Part shown: positions 31,703-33,179 of the stretch, piece after piece
Layout: each line of letters begins with the position of its first letter
Numbering within the stretch: the first letter of the stretch is position 1
Source of the DNA: Bernardetiaceae bacterium
Lineage (GTDB): Bacteria; Bacteroidota; Bacteroidia; Cytophagales; Thermoflexibacteraceae
Assembly: GCA_025454895.1 (NCBI GenBank)
Contig: JALONO010000005.1
Span: 1 to 33,179 of the forward strand
DNA: 33,179 nt
Direction of reading: 5' to 3'
Notes under the pieces: generated by a model
What the model saw: only the letters and a program-made list of their open reading frames with translations
Told to the model about the DNA's origin: nothing
Database searches by the model: none
Made by a program: the position numbers and the translations under genes

Positions 31703-32041
31703 ATGGATTGGATCGACATCGGCATTTATTTGTCTTATCTCATGATTGGAGTAGCCTTGGTGGCTGCCATCGTAATGCCCCTCATTAAGTCGCTGGACAA
31801 CCCGGCCGGCTTGCTCAAGTCGGCCTTGGGCGTGGTGGGATTACTCGTATTGTTTGCAATTTGTTATTTTATGTCCGACTCTACTATTCACGCGGCTTTT
31901 ATTGAAAAAGCCCAGAAGATGGGGGTCAGCACTGGCACTTACCAGTTGGTGGGCGGAAGTATTGTCATGATCTACGTTGTGTGTATCGTGGCGGCAGCCG
32001 CTATCGTGTACGGGGAAATTAGGAGTTTCTTCTTTAATTAA
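31703..32041 (+). CDS. Small three-helix membrane protein of the exbB-exbD locus
   Basis: 112 residues with three hydrophobic helices (about 7-27, 41-60 and 83-106) joined by short polar loops. No motif identifies a function. A similar-sized gene between exbB and exbD is common in Bacteroidota, so it is likely an accessory or structural part of the motor complex (inference from position). It starts 49 bases after exbB and ends 8 bases before exbD, so co-transcription is very likely. Confidence 0.85.
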   Translation: MDWIDIGIYLSYLMIGVALVAAIVMPLIKSLDNPAGLLKSALGVVGLLVLFAICYFMSDSTIHAAFIEKAQKMGVSTGTYQLVGGSIVMIYVVCIVAAAAIVYGEIRSFFFN

Positions 32042-32049
32042 GGCTCAAC

Positions 32050-32610
32050 ATGGCTAAAAAATCGCGCACCGCTCCGGAAATCAATGCCAGCTCCATGGCT
32101 GACATTGCGTTCCTGCTGCTCATCTTCTTCCTGGTAACCACCACCATTGCGTCGGACAAAGGTTTGTCCATCCGGTTGCCACCCAAGCAAGACCAACAGC
32201 AGGACATTAAGCTCAAAGAGCGCAACATCTTCAAAGTACTGGTGAACTCCAACAACCAACTGCTGGTAGAAGGCGAGTACATGGGGATTGATAACTTGAA
32301 GGACGAGGCCAAAAAGTTCATCATGAACAACGGCCAAGACCCCGAGTCGTCGGAAAGCCCAGAGAAAGCGGTGATCTCGCTGAAAACCGACCGGGGTACC
32401 CGCTACGACGTGTACGTGAAAGTGATGGACGAACTAAAAAAAGCGTATAACGAGCTACGGGCCGAGCGCATGGGGATCACGGTGGTTCAATTACTGGCCA
32501 TTGAGAACGACCCTAAGCAAAATGACAAAAATGAACGCCTGAAACAGGTACGGATCGAAATTCCCTACCAATTATCGGAGGCTGAACCTTCGGATACTGG
32601 CGGTAATTAA
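32050..32610 (+). CDS. exbD: ExbD/TolR family protein, first copy
   Basis: 186 residues. A short cytoplasmic N-terminus (KSRTAPEINASSMADIAFLL) leads into one membrane helix carrying the conserved channel Asp (SMADIAFLLLIFFLVTT), then a periplasmic domain (about 45-186) longer than in E. coli ExbD. The C-terminus is acidic (SEAEPSDTGGN). It works with ExbB to couple proton flow to TonB. It starts 8 bases after the small membrane protein. Confidence 0.94.
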   Translation: MAKKSRTAPEINASSMADIAFLLLIFFLVTTTIASDKGLSIRLPPKQDQQQDIKLKERNIFKVLVNSNNQLLVEGEYMGIDNLKDEAKKFIMNNGQDPESSESPEKAVISLKTDRGTRYDVYVKVMDELKKAYNELRAERMGITVVQLLAIENDPKQNDKNERLKQVRIEIPYQLSEAEPSDTGGN

Positions 32611-32613
32611 TTG

Positions 32614-32621
32614 TAACTTTG
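32614..32621 (+). promoter_or_regulatory. -7 box between the two exbD genes
   Basis: TAACTTTG, exact TAnnTTTG, right after the first exbD stop; no TTG at standard spacing. It may give extra transcription of the second exbD. Confidence 0.3.
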
Positions 32622-32675
32622 ACAGTTTAGTTTGTCTTTAACGTAGTGTAAACCACTCATTCATTATTAAGACTT

Positions 32676-33128
32676 ATGGCAAAATTTGCAAAAAAGCCAA
32701 AAGCCCTACCCGCGATTTCCACGGCCTCGCTGCCGGACATTGTGTTCATGCTCTTGTTCTTTTTCATGGTAACCACGGTGTTGCGGGAAACTGATCTGTT
32801 GATTATGAACCGCTTGCCTGCGGCTACCCAACTCCAAAAGCTGGAGAAGAAATCGCTGGTGAGCTATATCTACGTAGGTAAGCCCAGGGACACTGGTAAG
32901 TATGGCACCGAACCGCGCATTCAGTTAAATGATGTGCTAGCCCTACCCCGCGATATCGTGAACTTCGTATTCAACGAAAAAGCGGATCGGGCGGAGGGCG
33001 AACGAGACATGCTCACCATGTCGCTTAAAGTGGACCGCGAGGCCAAAATGGGCATCGTATCCGACGTAAAGCAACAACTCCGCGAGGCCAACGCCCTCAA
33101 GGTGAACTACTCTACCACGGGTAGGTAA
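32676..33128 (+). CDS. exbD: ExbD/TolR family protein, second copy
   Basis: 150 residues. Lys-rich N-terminus, then a helix with the channel Asp (TASLPDIVFMLLFFFMVTTVL), then a periplasmic domain that differs from the first copy (LIMNRLPAATQLQKLEKKSL, ALKVNYSTTGR at the end). Paired, divergent ExbD proteins behind one ExbB are usual in Bacteroidota and suggest a heteromeric ExbD pair. It is 65 bases after the first copy and is followed by a terminator, so any tonB would be outside this transcription unit. Confidence 0.93.
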   Translation: MAKFAKKPKALPAISTASLPDIVFMLLFFFMVTTVLRETDLLIMNRLPAATQLQKLEKKSLVSYIYVGKPRDTGKYGTEPRIQLNDVLALPRDIVNFVFNEKADRAEGERDMLTMSLKVDREAKMGIVSDVKQQLREANALKVNYSTTGR

Positions 33129-33148
33129 TCGAATTGGAATTTTTGTTC

Positions 33149-33179
33149 AACGGCACCTGGTAACGGGTGCCGTTTTTTT
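33149..33179 (+). terminator. Intrinsic terminator closing the exbBD operon
   Basis: Stem AACGGCACC/GGTGCCGTT with an 8-base loop (33158-33165) and a run of seven Ts at the window edge. Confidence 0.9.

Noticed and set aside
1-33179. Mobile element, prophage or CRISPR array
   Set aside because: No transposase, integrase, phage gene, terminal repeat pair or regularly spaced direct repeat was seen; the two tRNA genes have no adjacent integrase or duplicated tRNA end.

Overview
This is a GC-rich stretch of a Bacteroidota chromosome. Three things point there. A type IX secretion/gliding block (porP/sprF, gldK, gldL, gldM) is present. Several families are largely confined to the phylum (DUF4271, a DUF4905-like protein, and an ExbB with a cleavable N-terminus and Pro-rich linker). 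Many genes lack a Shine-Dalgarno sequence but are preceded by TAnnTTTG boxes, the Bacteroidota -7 element, several with an upstream TTG at 17-21 bp. The order DUF4271-hemD-porP-gldKLM suggests a Cytophagales-type member; genus cannot be read from the sequence. I see no transposon, prophage, CRISPR array or obvious island.

Layout. 1-668 (-): 5' part of a DUF4905-like protein running off the left edge. 848-6839 (+): tex, a class A penicillin-binding protein, and a fumarylacetoacetase-fold enzyme. 7967-6888 (-): enoyl-CoA hydratase/isomerase plus an SCP2 lipid-binding protein. 8099-10604 (+): TM2-domain protein and an exported cyclomaltodextrinase-type alpha-amylase, each followed by a good terminator. 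17992-10664 (-): DUF4271 membrane protein, hemD, porP/sprF, gldK, gldL, gldM; gldN is not where it is normally found. 18472-18050 (-): small SpoIIAA/STAS-like protein. 18901-20556 (+): queA, YtxH protein, tRNA-Asn(GTT). 23325-20644 (-): second SpoIIAA/STAS-like protein, then a tight def/omega-amidase/polysaccharide deacetylase operon. 28548-23610 (-): a 714-residue exported protein of unknown function, a membrane-anchored AraC regulator and an acyltransferase-3 protein. 29126-28794 (-): metal-binding (HMA-like) lipoprotein, divergent from purQ. 29304-33179 (+): purQ, a short AlbA_2-domain protein, tRNA-Ser(GGA), and exbB-small membrane protein-exbD-exbD closed by a terminator at the window edge.

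How genes fit together. GldL/GldM form the proton-driven motor of type IX secretion, with GldK as outer-membrane lipoprotein ring and PorP/SprF as outer-membrane partner. The ExbB/ExbD block at the right edge encodes an independent motor of similar logic that energises TonB-type outer-membrane transport. queA acts on tRNAs with a GUN anticodon, and one of these, tRNA-Asn(GTT), lies 0.5 kb downstream. Most other genes are ordinary housekeeping. The less explained parts are the gldK-gldL intergenic region (own -7 box inside a dyad, plus a long inverted repeat), the missing gldN, the 714-residue exported protein, the HMA-like lipoprotein, the truncated-looking AlbA_2 protein and the hairpin-bearing gap before queA. 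I found no convincing wholly new multi-gene system.
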